Shown piece after piece: positions 22,076 to 33,886 of a stretch of DNA of 64,000 nucleotides; positions within the stretch are counted from its first letter, which is position 1; the number at the start of each line of letters is the position of its first letter. The notes below the pieces were generated by a model, which saw only the letters and a program-made list of their open reading frames with translations, did not search any database and was not told the origin of the DNA. The stretch comes from Stomoxys calcitrans. Lineage: Eukaryota; Arthropoda; Insecta; Diptera; Muscidae. Made by a program: the position numbers and the translations under genes. The DNA is taken from the NCBI RefSeq assembly GCF_963082655.1, contig NC_081553.1, positions 128,679,736 through 128,743,735 of the forward strand. The letters are read 5' to 3'.

Positions 22076-22844
22076 GTACATACCAAACTTCTGTCAAACC
22101 AGCAAAAATTAAAGCTTCTAGGAACCGAACAAGGATGATCGAGAGACAGGTTTAAATGAAGGCTACATTAGATTATAGGCTGATTTGGACACAGTTCTTG
22201 GAAGTCATAACGTTCGATTTGGAACATTTCTGCCAAATCGAACAAAATTTGCGGCTTGTAAGGCCTCAAGATATCAAATCTGAAGATCGTTTTATATGGG
22301 AGCTACATCAGGATATAGACCGATTCAGACCGGCAAATTCAGCGATCAGCAAAAACGGACAAATATTGCGGCTTGTAAAGGCTCTAGAAGTCAAATCGGG
22401 AGATCGGTTTATATGGGAGCTATATCAGGTTATAGACTGATGCGGAGCATACTTAGCACAGTTATTGCAAGTCGTAGCGGAACACTGCGTGCAAAAATTT
22501 ATCTATATCGGACAAAAATTTCGGCTACCAGGGCCTCAATAAATAAAATCGGGAGATCGGTTTATATGGGAGTTATATCTAAATCTAAACCGCTATGACC
22601 CATTTGCAATTCCCAGAGACCGACATCAATACTAAGTATCTGAGCAAAATTTCTAGCGGTTAGATTTACGCGTTCGACCGCTATCGTAATTTTCATAGAC
22701 GAACGGATGGAAGGACATGGTTAGATCGACTCCGAATGTCGAGACGATGAAGAATATATATTCTCTATGGAGTCCTAGATCAATATTTCGAAGTGGTACA
22801 AACGGAATGACTAGATTAGTATACCCCCATTGGTGGGTATAAAA
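22076..22844 (+). mobile_element. M-A element with 'accaaacttctgtcaaacc' leader
   Basis: Leader identical in type to that at 5700, then three monomers, microsatellite remnant 'gacgaacggatggaaggaca', and tail 'gacgatgaagaatatatatt ... ccattggtgggtataaaaa'. Confidence 0.72.
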
Positions 22845-23030
22845 ATGAATCTGTACAAAGTTTCTGCTCAATATCTCCATTTTTAAAGGCACGAGCGTGA
22901 TTTCAACGGTCCGACGGACAGACATGGCTAGATCGTCATAGATTTTTATGACGATCAAGAATATATATACTTTATAGCGGCGCAAATGGATATTTCGATG
23001 TATTGCAAACGGAATGGTGGGTATAAAAAA
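22845..23030 (+). mobile_element. Orphan M-B tail
   Basis: Only the last 185 bp of an M-B element: 'agcgtgatttcaac', 'gacggacagacatggctaga', 'cgatcaagaatatatatact', 'ggaatggtgggtataaaaa'. It sits between two M-A copies in the same orientation. Confidence 0.72.
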
Positions 23031-23783
23031 GTATTTAAATCATGGATGTTAGAAGTCATAGAAAAATACCACCTTCAAATTTTCAGGAAAAATCGAGTCA
23101 AAATTGAGCACTCCAGTGGTTAAGAGTGTCAAATTAGGAGATTTGTTTATATGGCAGCTATATCAGGTTATCAACCGATTTATACCATACTTGCCACAGT
23201 TGTTGGAAGTCATACCGAAACGACATATGTAAAATTTCATACAAATTTGATAAGAATTGCGACATCTAGAAGGTCGAGAAGTATAATCGGGAGATCGGTT
23301 TTTATGGCGGCTGTTTCATGGACTGATTTATACCATACTTGGCACAATTGTTGGAAGTCATACCTCAACTATAAGAAATACGCTCTCTTGAAGCTTATAT
23401 GGAAGCCATATTAGATTATGAATCGATTTGAACCGTGCTTAAAACAGTCATTAGAAGGAATATCAAGACATCGTGCGCAAAATTAAGCCAAATCGGATAA
23501 GAACTGCGCCATCTAGAAGCTCAAGAATCAAAATCCAAGATCGGTTTATATGGCAGTTATATCCAAACATGGATCGATTTGGCCCATTTACAATCCCAAC
23601 TGACCTACACTAATAAAAAGTATTTGTGAAAATTTTCAAGTGCCTAGCTTTATACCTTCGAAAGTTAGCGTGCTTTCCACTGACAGACTGACGCACATGG
23701 CTAGATCGATTTAAAATGAGTCTTAGACGCATGTTTCTAGGAGTTACAAACAAAGTGACGAAATTAGTATACCCCCATCGCAC
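23031..23783 (+). mobile_element. M-A element, truncated at both ends
   Basis: Four degenerate monomers, a short microsatellite 'gacagactgacgcacatggc' and a tail broken at 'gtatacccccatcgcac' before the inverted repeat. Confidence 0.7.
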
Positions 23784-24850
23784 ATAACACATACATCACA
23801 TTTTCATTTTGTGCATCGCTGCTTTTAATGGACTGCACTCATTTACATGATCCCCCTTCCCTTAATGTTTATGAGTTGGACACGTTTGAACTTTGATTGC
23901 GGCCAATTAGTTTTTCCTCTCAATGGTGCAATTGGGTTCCTACTGACCTCTGGAATTCTGTATTTGTAGTTTTAAGCTCCTTTCCTTCACTGAATTTTTT
24001 AATATATCATCTCTTATCCGATATGATATCTTCTGTATTCTTCAGGGAGGCCGGGAGTAAAATGTTACCAAAATGCCAAGTAATGGCGGCAAACCTTCAA
24101 ATTCACAATTGTTGCAACAAATAAGTGTCATAGTTCTGGCATATTTTAACTCACGCATTAAATACTTCACTCAGTCCTACAGTTCCTCCCATATTGGCAT
24201 GGTTCACAAGCCGCATTTGATTCGTTAGTTCCTTCATGCATTCATTCATTCACTGAGACCTAAAGTGGATTTTCTTGTTTAGATGTGTCTGGCAGTGAAT
24301 GGCGTATGCATGTGTGTCCATGATGTTAGTGGCAAATGTGCCGCGTTCCATGTTGCACATGTTTAGAGAAACTTTGTCTGTGGCATGATGTTCTTCGCCC
24401 ATGAGTACCACGGAGGTGGCGTTAAGGTGAACGCCAAACTTATCTTCTATTCGAGGTCTTTGGCATGGTTGGCATTGTAGCTGCAGCGTGGTGGTGTTGT
24501 TGAATGTTGTTGTGCCAATGCACTTGCATGCTGTCGTGGCTGGTGTTGTAGTTGTTATTGTTGCATGTATTACATGCAATGTGTGGCAAAGTCAGTGGGT
24601 CAACCCAATGTGTGTCACCATTGACAATTACAAAAAGGAAATGATTCTAAGGCCAACACTTGGCAGGCTGTTAAATTCCGCTTCGAGATAGTTTTATCAA
24701 ACGACTCCTTATGCATACTTCCTCCTTCCGTTATCTGTTCTTATAAGTCATTTAGTCGTTTTATAAGCAGGAAGCATGTGTAAGTCTAATTTATCTCCTC
24801 GTGAGAACCATTTACCGAAAAAATATCATGAAGATTAATTTTAAATAATA
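23784..24850. other. Non-repeat stretch, no gene recognised
   Basis: Contains GTTGTTGT-rich sequence (24490-24560). The longest frame, 109 codons on minus (24579-24250), is threonine-rich low complexity (THA, TTTT) without a domain, so I do not call it a gene. Confidence 0.45.
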
Positions 24851-25500
24851 ACCAACAAGTAAAAGCGTGCAAAGTTCCGCGGGGCCGAATCTTGGGAACC
24901 CACCACTAAAAATTAATACAAAATAAATTTAGTTGAAGGGCATAATTGTATTCTACATACCAAACTTCTGTCAAACCAGCAAAAAATAAAGCTTCTAGGA
25001 ACCGAACAACGATGATCGAGAGACCGGTTGTACTGTCCAAACAGTCGATCAGGTTATAGACCGAGTTGGACTGTATTTGGTACAATTATTGGATGTCGTA
25101 ACGGAACACTAAGTACAAAATTTCTGACAAATCGATTCAGTCTTCCAGGGGCTCAAGAAGTCAAATCGGGAGATGGGTTTATATATAGCTATATCTGGTT
25201 ATGGACTTTAGCACAGTTGTTAGAAGCAAAAGAGCATCGAAGCCAATTTTTTTTAACAAAATCGGACAAACATTGCGGCTTCCAGGGGCTCAAGAATTCA
25301 AATCGGTAGATCGGTTTATATGGAAGCTATATCAGGTTATACACCGATTTGGACCGTACTTGGCATTGTTGTTGAAAGTCATAATTTAACAGCACATGCT
25401 CAATTTCAGCAAAATCGGACAAAAATTGCGGCTGGCAAGGATTTAAGGAGTCAAATCGGGAGATCGGTTTATATGGGAGCTATATCTTTTATGTATAATA
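24851..25500 (+). mobile_element. M-A element, head and body, tail missing
   Basis: Head 'aacaagtaaaagcgtgcaaa' with a decayed palindrome 'gttccgcggggccgaat', then the 'accaaacttctgtcaaacc' leader and four monomers. The body breaks off at about 25490 after 'gggagctatatctttt'. Confidence 0.72.
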
Positions 25501-25589
25501 AAAATAAATAAAACACCATAATTAAAACAAACCAGTAAGGAAAGGCATAAATCGGACGGAGGCGACTATATAATACCCTACAAGTATAA

Positions 25590-26335
25590 ATTCGGGCAAT
25601 ACATAAACATATATGTATATTAGAGCTATATCTAAATCTGAACCGACTTTCTAACTGATCGTTTAAACATTTTTGTTACTACGGCCATATAAGTGCAAAT
25701 CAGGCGATACATATATATGAGAGCTATATTCAAATCTGAACCGATTTTGATTAAATCTTGTTGAGATCAGTAACAAAGTTGCCGGTGCCAAATTTTGTGC
25801 AGATCGGTTGAAAATTGTAGCTACTACGGCCATTTAAGTAAAAATCGGGCGATAGGTATATATAGGAGCTATACCTAAATCTGAACCGATTTAGATAAAA
25901 TTGTGCAGATATGTTAGGATCAGTATCACAACTGTCCGTGAAAAATTTTGCGCAGATCGGTAGGAAATTGTAGCTACTACGGCCATTTAAGTGCAAATCG
26001 GATAAAATTGTGCCGATATGTTAGAATTGGTAACAAAACTACCCATGCCAAGTTTTGTGCAGATCGGTTAAAAATTTAGTGCAGATCGGTCGAAAATAGG
26101 AGCTACTACGGCTATTTAAGTGCAAATCGGGCGATACATATATATGGGAGCTATACCTAAATCTGAACCGATTTTGATAAAATTTTGCAGATATGTTAAG
26201 ATCAGTAAGTGCCAAATTTTGTGCATATCTGTTGAAAATTGTAGCTACAAATAGAACGATACATATATATGGGAGCTATATCTAAATCTGAACCGATTTT
26301 TTACCAAAATCAATAGCGTTCGTCCTTGAGCCAAA
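25590..26335 (+). repeat. M-type monomers of a distinct subfamily
   Basis: Five or six units with 'ggagctatatctaaatctga', 'accgattttgataaaat', 'gttgaaaattgtagctactacggcc' at 110-180 bp spacing. The unit is related to, but clearly different from, the M-A and M-B monomers and merges into an M-B body at about 26335. Confidence 0.65.
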
Positions 26336-27447
26336 AAAGGGATATGTGCATAATTTCGCATATGTACATAGCAGTTATATCTATATATATATAGCAGTAG
26401 CTATATTTAAAAATAAATCGATCTGAACCATATACGACACGGATGTCGAAAAGCCTAACATAAGTCAATGTGTCAAATTTCAGTGAAATCAGATTTTAAA
26501 TGCGCCTTTTATGGGGCCAAAACTTTAAATCGAGATATCGGTCTATATGGCAGCTATATTCAAATCTAGACCGAACTGGACCAAATTGAAAAAGGACTTT
26601 GAAGAGTCCAACTAAATTCACGGTCTCAAATTTCAGCGACATTGGACAATATATGCGCCTTTTATGGTCCCAAAGCCTAAAACCGAGATATTGGGTCTAT
26701 ATAGCAGCAACATCCAAATCTGGACCGATCTGTGCGATATTGCAGAAGTATGTGAAGGGGCTTAACTTAACTCACTGTCCCAAATTTCGGCGACATCGGA
26801 CGATAAATGCGCCTTTTGTGGACCCAAAACATTAAATCGAGAAATCGGTCTATATGGCAGCTATAGCCAAATCTGAGCCGATCAGGTCCAAATTGAAGAA
26901 AAATGTCGAAGGGTCTAACACAATTCACTGTTCCAATTTTTAGCAAAATCGGATAATAAATGTGGCTTTTATGGGCCCAAGACCCTAAATCGGAGGATCG
27001 GTCTATATGGAAGCTATATCCAAATCTGGACCGATTTGAGGCAAACTAGCGGAAGATATTAAAAGGCCTAACACAACTTACTATCCCAAATTTCAGCAAA
27101 ATCGGATAATAAATGGGGCTCATATAGGCCTAAGACCCCGAATCGGAGGATCGGTCTATATGGGGGCTATATCAAGATATAGTCCGATATAGCCCATCTT
27201 CGAACTTAACCTGCTTATGGACAAAAAAGAATTTGTGCAAAGTTTCAACTCAATATCTCTATTTTTAAAGACTGTAGCGTGATTTCAACAGACAGACGGA
27301 CAGGCGGACGTACATGTCTAGATCGACTTAGGTTTTCACGCTGATCAAGAATATATATACTTTATAGGGTCGGAAATGGATATTTCGATGTATTGCAAAC
27401 GGAATGACAAAATTAATATACCCCCATCCCTCGGTGGTGGGCATAAT
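26336..27447 (+). mobile_element. M-B element, head missing
   Basis: Six monomers ('cgagatatcggtctatatgg'), microsatellite 'acagacagacggacaggcgg', then 'tgatcaagaatatatatact' and tail 'cctcggtggtgggcataatg', where TATAAAA has mutated. Confidence 0.75.
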
Positions 27448-27879
27448 GAAATAGTAGTCAAGTAAGAACGTGCTAAGTTCGGCCGGGCCGAATCTTATAT
27501 ACCCTCCACCATGGATCGCATTTGTCGAGTTTTATGCGTGGTATCTCTTTTTAGGCAAACAAAGAATATTGAATAAGAACTGTTATGCTATTGGAGCTAT
27601 ATCAAGTTATAGTCCGATTCGGACCATAAATGAATGCTGAACATTGTAGAAGTCATTGTGTAATATTGATAAGGATTCCATGATAAGGTATTTCAGTTCG
27701 TTCAGAATTGCGCCTTGTAGGGGCTCAAGAAGCAAAATCGGGAGATAGGTTTATATGGGAGCTGCATCAAGCTATTGATCGATTCAGACCATATAAGACA
27801 CGGCCTCTCATGAGAGAGGCCGTTGTACAAAATTTCAGCCATATCGGATGAGAATTGCGCCCTCTACAGGCTAAAGAAG
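27448..27879 (+). mobile_element. M-A element, head and first monomers
   Basis: Head 'agtcaagtaagaacgtgcta' with palindrome 'agttcggccgggccgaa' and sub-terminal repeat 'tataccctccaccatggatc', then two monomers up to 'ctacaggctaaagaagtc', where an L1 fragment takes over. Confidence 0.75.
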
Positions 27880-28110
27880 TCTCTCATTCCGCTGGGGCCC
27901 GGCACCCAATCGATGTCGGTCGTGTTGACTTAAAAGAAGGCATCGTTGTCGTGAACAGACAGCTTTTAGTATTCTTCTGGTTAACGTTGATACCCCTGAA
28001 CCTAGCCCATTCGTATGCCGTTTGCCAGCCCTTTCGGCCCTACTGCATGGCTGATTCGGATCCTTACATCGGTTGCGTAGACGGCTTCACATCCCTCCTT
28101 AATCATCATC
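27880..28110 (-). pseudogene. LINE L1 fragments, two short pieces
   Basis: 'ctggggcccggcacccaatcgatg' (27890-27915) matches the RNase H WVPGH segment of L1. The segment 27945-28105 ('ttctggttaacgttgatacc', 'ggctgattcggatccttac') matches the RT region at 15665-15770. The two pieces are not collinear with the intact order, so the fragment is internally deleted. Confidence 0.6.
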
Positions 28111-28368
28111 CGTAATTACTCACTTTTTAAACGATTATAACTTTTACAACAAAATTTTCTCTAAATTGTGCAAATTACTCTTGAAAATAAATTAAATTTG
28201 TTTTCGATAGTTTCGATGGATATAACCATACAATTTGTTATACATCACACAAATACCGAAACGGATTGTATAATTCGTTATTGGATCTCAGGTAATCTAA
28301 GAGGTATGTAATGCCAGGTATTTCGGAGTGGGATATTAAAATTTAATTCGCCAGTTAAGAATTGAGAA
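28111..28368. other. No feature recognised
   Basis: AT-rich spacer between two LINE fragments. Confidence 0.4.
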
Positions 28369-29139
28369 TCAATCTTCACAATAAATACGGTGTAAATAGA
28401 ATAGCTTCACAATTAATACGGCCCCAAGCATCAAGCGCCTCCTTTTGAGCTTTGGTAAGTCAATAAGTTTCAAACGGCTCTCGCAGGGGAGAAGAAAATC
28501 AGCCGGATTCCATGGTAAGACCTGGACTGATTCAATCCTATCTGAGTAGCACTTGTAGAATTGTTTCCAAACCACACAACCGTATTCCCATGTGAACCGG
28601 GCTAAGCTTGTAAACAAACGCTTGGTCACATAAGGATCATCAAACTCCTTGGACCACCGTTTTATAAAACCCAACAACGGCTTTGCCTTATTGATGCACC
28701 AGTCAATGAGCAAATTAAAACATAATCTACTATTCGAAATAACACCAAGATCAGTAGAGGAGTCTACGTTATCCATTTTATAAGAACCTATATAAAAATC
28801 ACCTAGAATAGGTCTAACCCCGAAAAGAGATAACTTCCTGCACTTCTTAAGATTAAGCACCATGCCATTAACTAGAGAGTGCAGATCGCTCTGTTAGCAC
28901 AATGACCGATCTGGAGAATCCAAACTACGAAAAGACTTCACATCATCTGCGAATATTAAAATTCTTGAAGACTGAATAACTGATGGAAGATCATTCACGT
29001 AAAGAACGAACAGCAATGGACCCAAATGGCTGTGGAACACCAGAATAAGAATATTACTAAAGTAAACTTTCTGTGTATGGTCTTGTAAATAAGAAGCTAT
29101 CCAATTGGATCCATCCAATACATATCCATGGAAAACCAA
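28369..29139 (-). pseudogene. CR1/jockey-like LINE reverse transcriptase fragment
   Basis: Two successive minus-strand frames. The first (29139-28894) has HLGPLLFVLYVNDLPSVIQS and RILIFADDVKSFRS, the FADD catalytic centre. The second (28863-28369) has DSSTDLGVISNSRLCFN, INKAKPLLGFIKRWSKEFDD and LPKLKRRRLMLGAV, the thumb region. A frameshift near 28880 separates them and the 5' half is absent. FADD with 'GPLLFVLYVNDL' is typical of CR1/jockey-clade elements and unlike L1 or L2. No 3' UTR was recognised. Confidence 0.8.
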
Positions 29140-29187
29140 TCACGCCAAGTAAACAGTAGTAAATCATGCACTGCAATATCGAAATTC

Positions 29188-30385
29188 TTAGGTTAGGTTA
29201 GGTTGAAAAGAGGGTGCAGATATTAAGCCGCCCCATGCCACTATGGACATACACCTAAGCCAGTAATCGGCTTGTTGTGCACTATAAAAACTATAAAGTA
29301 ACCCCCAAAAAGAAGAAAGATTTTAGTTAGGAATTCCGCGATACTTACAAAATCCTTTATTGTTTTCAATACCACTCGCCTAAATTGGTTCGTGTCTGAT
29401 ATTGTGTCTCCACCTAAATGCCGGTATATGTTGGACGCGAAAGCCGGGTAATGACAAAGAACAAATGCTCCAACATCTCATCATCTTCCCCTCATGGCCT
29501 ACACATGCTATCACTTGCCGCACTGATTTTACATAAGTGAGCTCGTAGTCCTCCTGCTTCCTTTCAGTAATAGCCTCGTCTTCTCACGATTTGGATCCCC
29601 CCATAGGATTTTCGCCGTCCTACCGACCGTTTCGGTGTTCCACAATGTTGCATGAATATTCGTCGCCCTCTCCCTTAACTCGGACAGCGTCGGTTATTGG
29701 TCGGTTATATTATTGACGGCAGTCCTCTGGCCTTCACCGCCAAATCATCTGCCCTTTCATTTCTCCTTACTCCGTTATGGCCCGGATTTTCCTATCCTCA
29801 TAGAAGGCGGTTATGTCCTTCTTACACTGCAAGACTGTTCGTGACCTTACCGTTCTGGTTGTTATTGCCCTTATGGCAATATTACTGTCGAATTCATCGC
29901 GTTAGCACCACACCACTTCACGAAATACCGTGATCGCCCGGATCTCCGCCTGCAGGACCCTATTATGGTCAGGCTGTCTAAAACAGATCTCAGTCCCTGG
30001 GTTCTCAATGTAAACCCCCAGGCCCACTCTGTCCTCTAGCTTCGAGCCATCCGTGTAACATGATCTTCCAGATGGCAATACTAGTTCTGTCAATCCAAGA
30101 CTGCTGATGGCAGCAGTGCCTCGCACTCGTCTTCAAGGTTCATCTCAGGTAAGCGATCGGAAACCTCTTCCCTTCCTTCCAGGTTTCCTATCGTCGCCTC
30201 GATTATCCGCGATGGTATGAGCTGCTCCCATCCTCAATCCATTCTCCCATCGGCTTAAGTCTCATAGCCGCAGTGACTGTCTCACACTTAATCTGTATGT
30301 CAAAGGGTCGGATATATTGAATACTCTCCAGTGCCCTAGTGGGCGTGGTCCTCATCGCTCCGCCTATGCGGTCGATAAGGACCAC
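29188..30385 (-). pseudogene. LINE L1 3' portion: RNase H and 3' end
   Basis: On minus, 30385-30203 carries AMRTTPTRALESIQYIRPFD and MRLKPMGEWIED (RT-RNase H linker) and 30126-29902 carries LPSGRSCYTDGSKLEDRVGL and GTEICFRQPDHNRVLQAEIR, i.e. an RNase H start with the catalytic TDGS aspartate intact. A frameshift follows. The 3' end reaches 29188, ending in 'ttaggttaggttgaaaagagg', i.e. AACCTAACCTAA on the sense strand. This is the best-preserved L1 3' end here; the same end is seen at 62762. Confidence 0.78.
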
Positions 30386-30599
30386 GATCGATCAAATATG
30401 TATCGATCGATTTTCGCTTTAAGCGTCCTTGTCAGCGTATCTATTACAAGAAATTTTATAAAATGTTGCACAATGTCTTCTTTTATAATTTCAACTATGT
30501 GAACTATATCAGATTTAGATGCAGCTCCTTTATATATTTTCGTCCGATTTTGACTAATACTCCAATAATATCGTCATATGTTTTCGAGAGGAGAGTGTC

Positions 30600-33590
30600 A
30601 GTGATGAGTCAGGTGACACTGGCTCTTAATTAAATACTAAGTGCCAATGATACTCGAGATGACAAGGCGAGTTATTGGCACCTTCAAATAACCAACAGCC
30701 AATAGCTGTGGCTGTTCCCATACTAGGAGCGGCTGGAGGCGAGCGTTGGATCTTGGAGCAAGCGGCTTGCGACAACAAGGGATACATGTGCGATCCCATG
30801 CGGTTGGGGCGCTGGGCCAGTAACCCGCCCCCGGAAAACATAGAACTACTATGAGAAACAAAGGAATAGTAAAAACGGACGCCCCCAACGTTGACGACCC
30901 ACGCAAACGAAAAAACGACCTTCATTTGCGGATCTTCATCTGGAATGTCCGCACTCTCTATAGAGAAGATGCAGTATACGTACTGGCGGATGTATTGTAG
31001 AAATACAAGGCCAATATTACCGCCTTTCAGGAAGTGCGATGGGCCGGGAACGGGGTCACCACAACACCAAATGGTGATAAACTATACTGAAGCAGCCATA
31101 ATACGAGGCATGAGAAGCTACCCACAATCCGCATAAAAGCCAAATTCTTCAACATCACCCTTATTTGTGTCCATGTCCCGACTGTAGACAAGGACTTACA
31201 GACCAAGGATATTTTCTATGAGTTCATAGAGAGAGAATACGTCCGCTGCCCCACCCATGATATTAAAATCGTTCTGGGAGATTTCAATGGAAGACATCTT
31301 TGGTGCAACAGTCGGAAAGTTTAGCCTCCACAAGATAACGTCCGATAATGGGTTGAGGCTAATAGATTTCGCCGCAACAAAAAACATGGTGGTTAGCAGC
31401 ACCAGATTTAAACATAATAATAAAAATATTCACAAAGCCACATGGCTGCCGCCCAATCAAAACACGAGGAATTAAATTGATCACGTTGTGATAAATTGAA
31501 GGCACTCATCCAGCGTGTTCGATGTACTATCGATGCGAGGAGCGAACATGGATTCGGATTATTACTTGTTTGCAGCAAAGGTTCGCACCCATCTGAGCAT
31601 GGCGAGGAAAGTACGATCTGACATTGCACGGAAGCTGGACATTGAAAAGCTGCAAACACAACAAATGGCAACGGCATACTCCACTCGACTGACCCAATTG
31701 CTTGATGAAAGTACTCCTTGTTCTGATGATATAATGGGGCAGTGGCAAACTATTGTCCACTCCATGGAAAATGCCGCGAATTCCATACTTGGGTAAAGGA
31801 AGCCCCCAAAAAAACCCAAGGCACGACCCAGAGTATCGAGATGGTACTGAAGCCAAGAATGCTGCATATAGAGCAACCCTGCAATCAGCAGCAACGAGTC
31901 AGATGAAGGAGGGGTATCAGGATAATAGGAGAGAGAAGAAATGTCTATTCCGAAGAAAGAACAAGGAAATGAAAGACGTGAGTTTGAGCAAATTGAGATG
32001 TACAGGAGTCAGAATGAAGACCGAAAATACTACCAAAATGGCTTTGGTGCAGCCCCATCCTACTGCAGAGACAACGATGGAAATTTGGTAACTGACACAG
32101 TTAGTGTGCTGAGGATATGGAAAGAACTTTTTACCAAACTGCTTGTGTCCGACTATGGCGGCGAAAAAGATACCGAAAGAGCTAATCCTAGATGATGGTA
32201 CAGAATATTTGCCTCCCAGTCAGAATGAGGTCCAAGTAGCAGTGACCCGACTGAAGAACAACAAGGCAGCTGGAGCCGATGGGTTACACGCTTAACTATT
32301 TAAGACCGGAGCCGACACGCTGATAAGACGTATGCATCAGCTTGTCTGAGCAATCTGGCTAGAAGAACGCATACCCGATGATTGAAACCTCTGCATACCA
32401 TGTACCGTACACGAGAAAGGATACAAGGCGGAATGTGTCAACTACAGAGGAATAAGTCTATCAATGCGGTTTTGGACCTGGTAAATCCATTATAGTTCAC
32501 ACTTCGCCAAATCCTGGAAAGACCCAAGAAGGACAAATCAACACCTACCATATTTTTGTTGACTACAAAGCAGCTTCCGATATCCCTATACGTTCAAAGG
32601 TATTTCAAGGCATGTCTGAGTTTGATATCCCTGCAAAATTAATAAGACTCTGCAGTATGAGACTTGCTGATACACGTCCCTCAGTAAGAATAGGAAAGAA
32701 TCTCTCCGGACCATTTAATACCAAACGAGGTTTCAGACAAGGATACGATTATACGAGATGCCGATGTGAATCGATATGGCACACTACTCACAAGAGAACA
32801 CATGTTACTCGCCTATGCCGATGACATCGATATCATATGTCGGTCAACGGAAGTAGTAACTGCAGCCTTTGAAAGAATCGAAAGAGAGGCGGTGAAAATG
32901 GGTCTGACAGTAAATGGCTATAAGACGAAATGGATGGTTTCAACTTCCAAAAGGCCTTGTACAATCGGGCAGATTAAGAGCATGGAGAAAGCTGGGAATC
33001 ACAACTTTGAGACAGTCAGCTACTTTATCTACCTCTGTACCACCGTAACCGGAACGAATGACAGCAGTTTTGAGATTAAGGGAAGAATAATACTGGCAAA
33101 CAGATGCTACTTTGGACTAGGTAAGCAGTTTAGAAACAAAGCCACCTCTCGACAGACGAAGATTACACTATGCAAGGCACCGATACTGCCCGTGCTGTTA
33201 TACATATAGAGAAAGATTCTTCGTAATGTATATTGACCAGTTTGCTTTAATGGAGAATATAGGCGTCGTATGAACCACGAACTGCATGGCGCCGATAACA
33301 TAGTTACACGTATCAAAATACAACGGCTGCATTGGCTAGGTCATGTTGTAAGAATGGATGAAGAAGCTCCAACGAAGAAGTCTTTTGAATGCAATCGCGG
33401 TGGAATACGCAAACCGGCACGACCAAAAGCCCGATGGAAAGATCAAGTTGTGGAAGACACCTCGAGATTTGGTGTTAGAGATAATAAGATTATCACAAAT
33501 TTTGGAGGCGATTGGAACGCTATTCTACGTTCGGTTAGTGGAGCAAATGTTTTGTCATAGCCAATTAAAGTAAGTAAAGTAATAACGTCA
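30600..33590 (+). pseudogene. LINE L2 copy 2: endonuclease and reverse transcriptase
   Basis: Near-complete but decayed. Endonuclease: LRIFIWNVRTLYRED (30930), NITAFQEVRWAG (about 31010), HDIKIVLGDFNG (31260), SDNGLRLIDFAATKNMVVSS (31345) and RGANMDSDYYLFAAKVR (31540), the arrangement seen in 'craniofacial development protein 2-like' insect endonucleases; the SDH motif is SDY. RT: LKNNKAAGADGLHA (32255), CVNYRGISLS (32440), LLAYADDIDIICRS (about 32805) and the C-terminal WNAILRSVSGANVLS. There are at least eight stops, a deletion of about 44 bp after 'FRQG' (near 32742) and another near 33208 relative to copy 1. The 3' tail 'taaagtaagtaaagtaa' has short tandem repeats. Confidence 0.82.
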
Positions 33591-33699
33591 TTTTTTAAAC
33601 CATTCCCAGAAAAAGTTGGCACGAAAGTTTCTCTTATGACTCTTCTGATATTGAATTTCTTAACAATTGGCTCAGATCTAGATATCATATATATGTGTC

Positions 33700-33886
33700 T
33701 CCTGGTTTATACTTTTAGGGTCATTGCAAAATTTTGTATAGCGAATTCCTCTATGACTCTCACAATACGGATTTTGGTCGAAATTCGTCATTTCCAGTTT
33801 AATGTTGGACGGCATAACATGTAACCCCAATGTGGTTTAGGTTATCAAAAGGTCGGCTATGTACGTCTTTAGCCCGTCATTACTTG
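33700..33886. other. Degenerate M-like sequence
   Basis: Weak similarity to M monomers ('tatgactctcacaatacgg', 'gtctcctggtttatac') and no gene. It runs up to the next element, with 'attacttg' directly before it. Confidence 0.35.

Noticed and set aside
24250..24579. 109-codon minus-strand frame
   Set aside because: Threonine-rich low complexity from GTTGTTGT repeats, with no domain, signal peptide or start context.
29188..29204. TTAGGTTAGGTTAGG-like string that resembles insect telomere repeats
   Set aside because: It is the end of an L1 fragment (AACCTAACC on the sense strand); a related 'ttaggtcagg' is at the L1 end at 62764. Higher flies do not use TTAGG telomeres.
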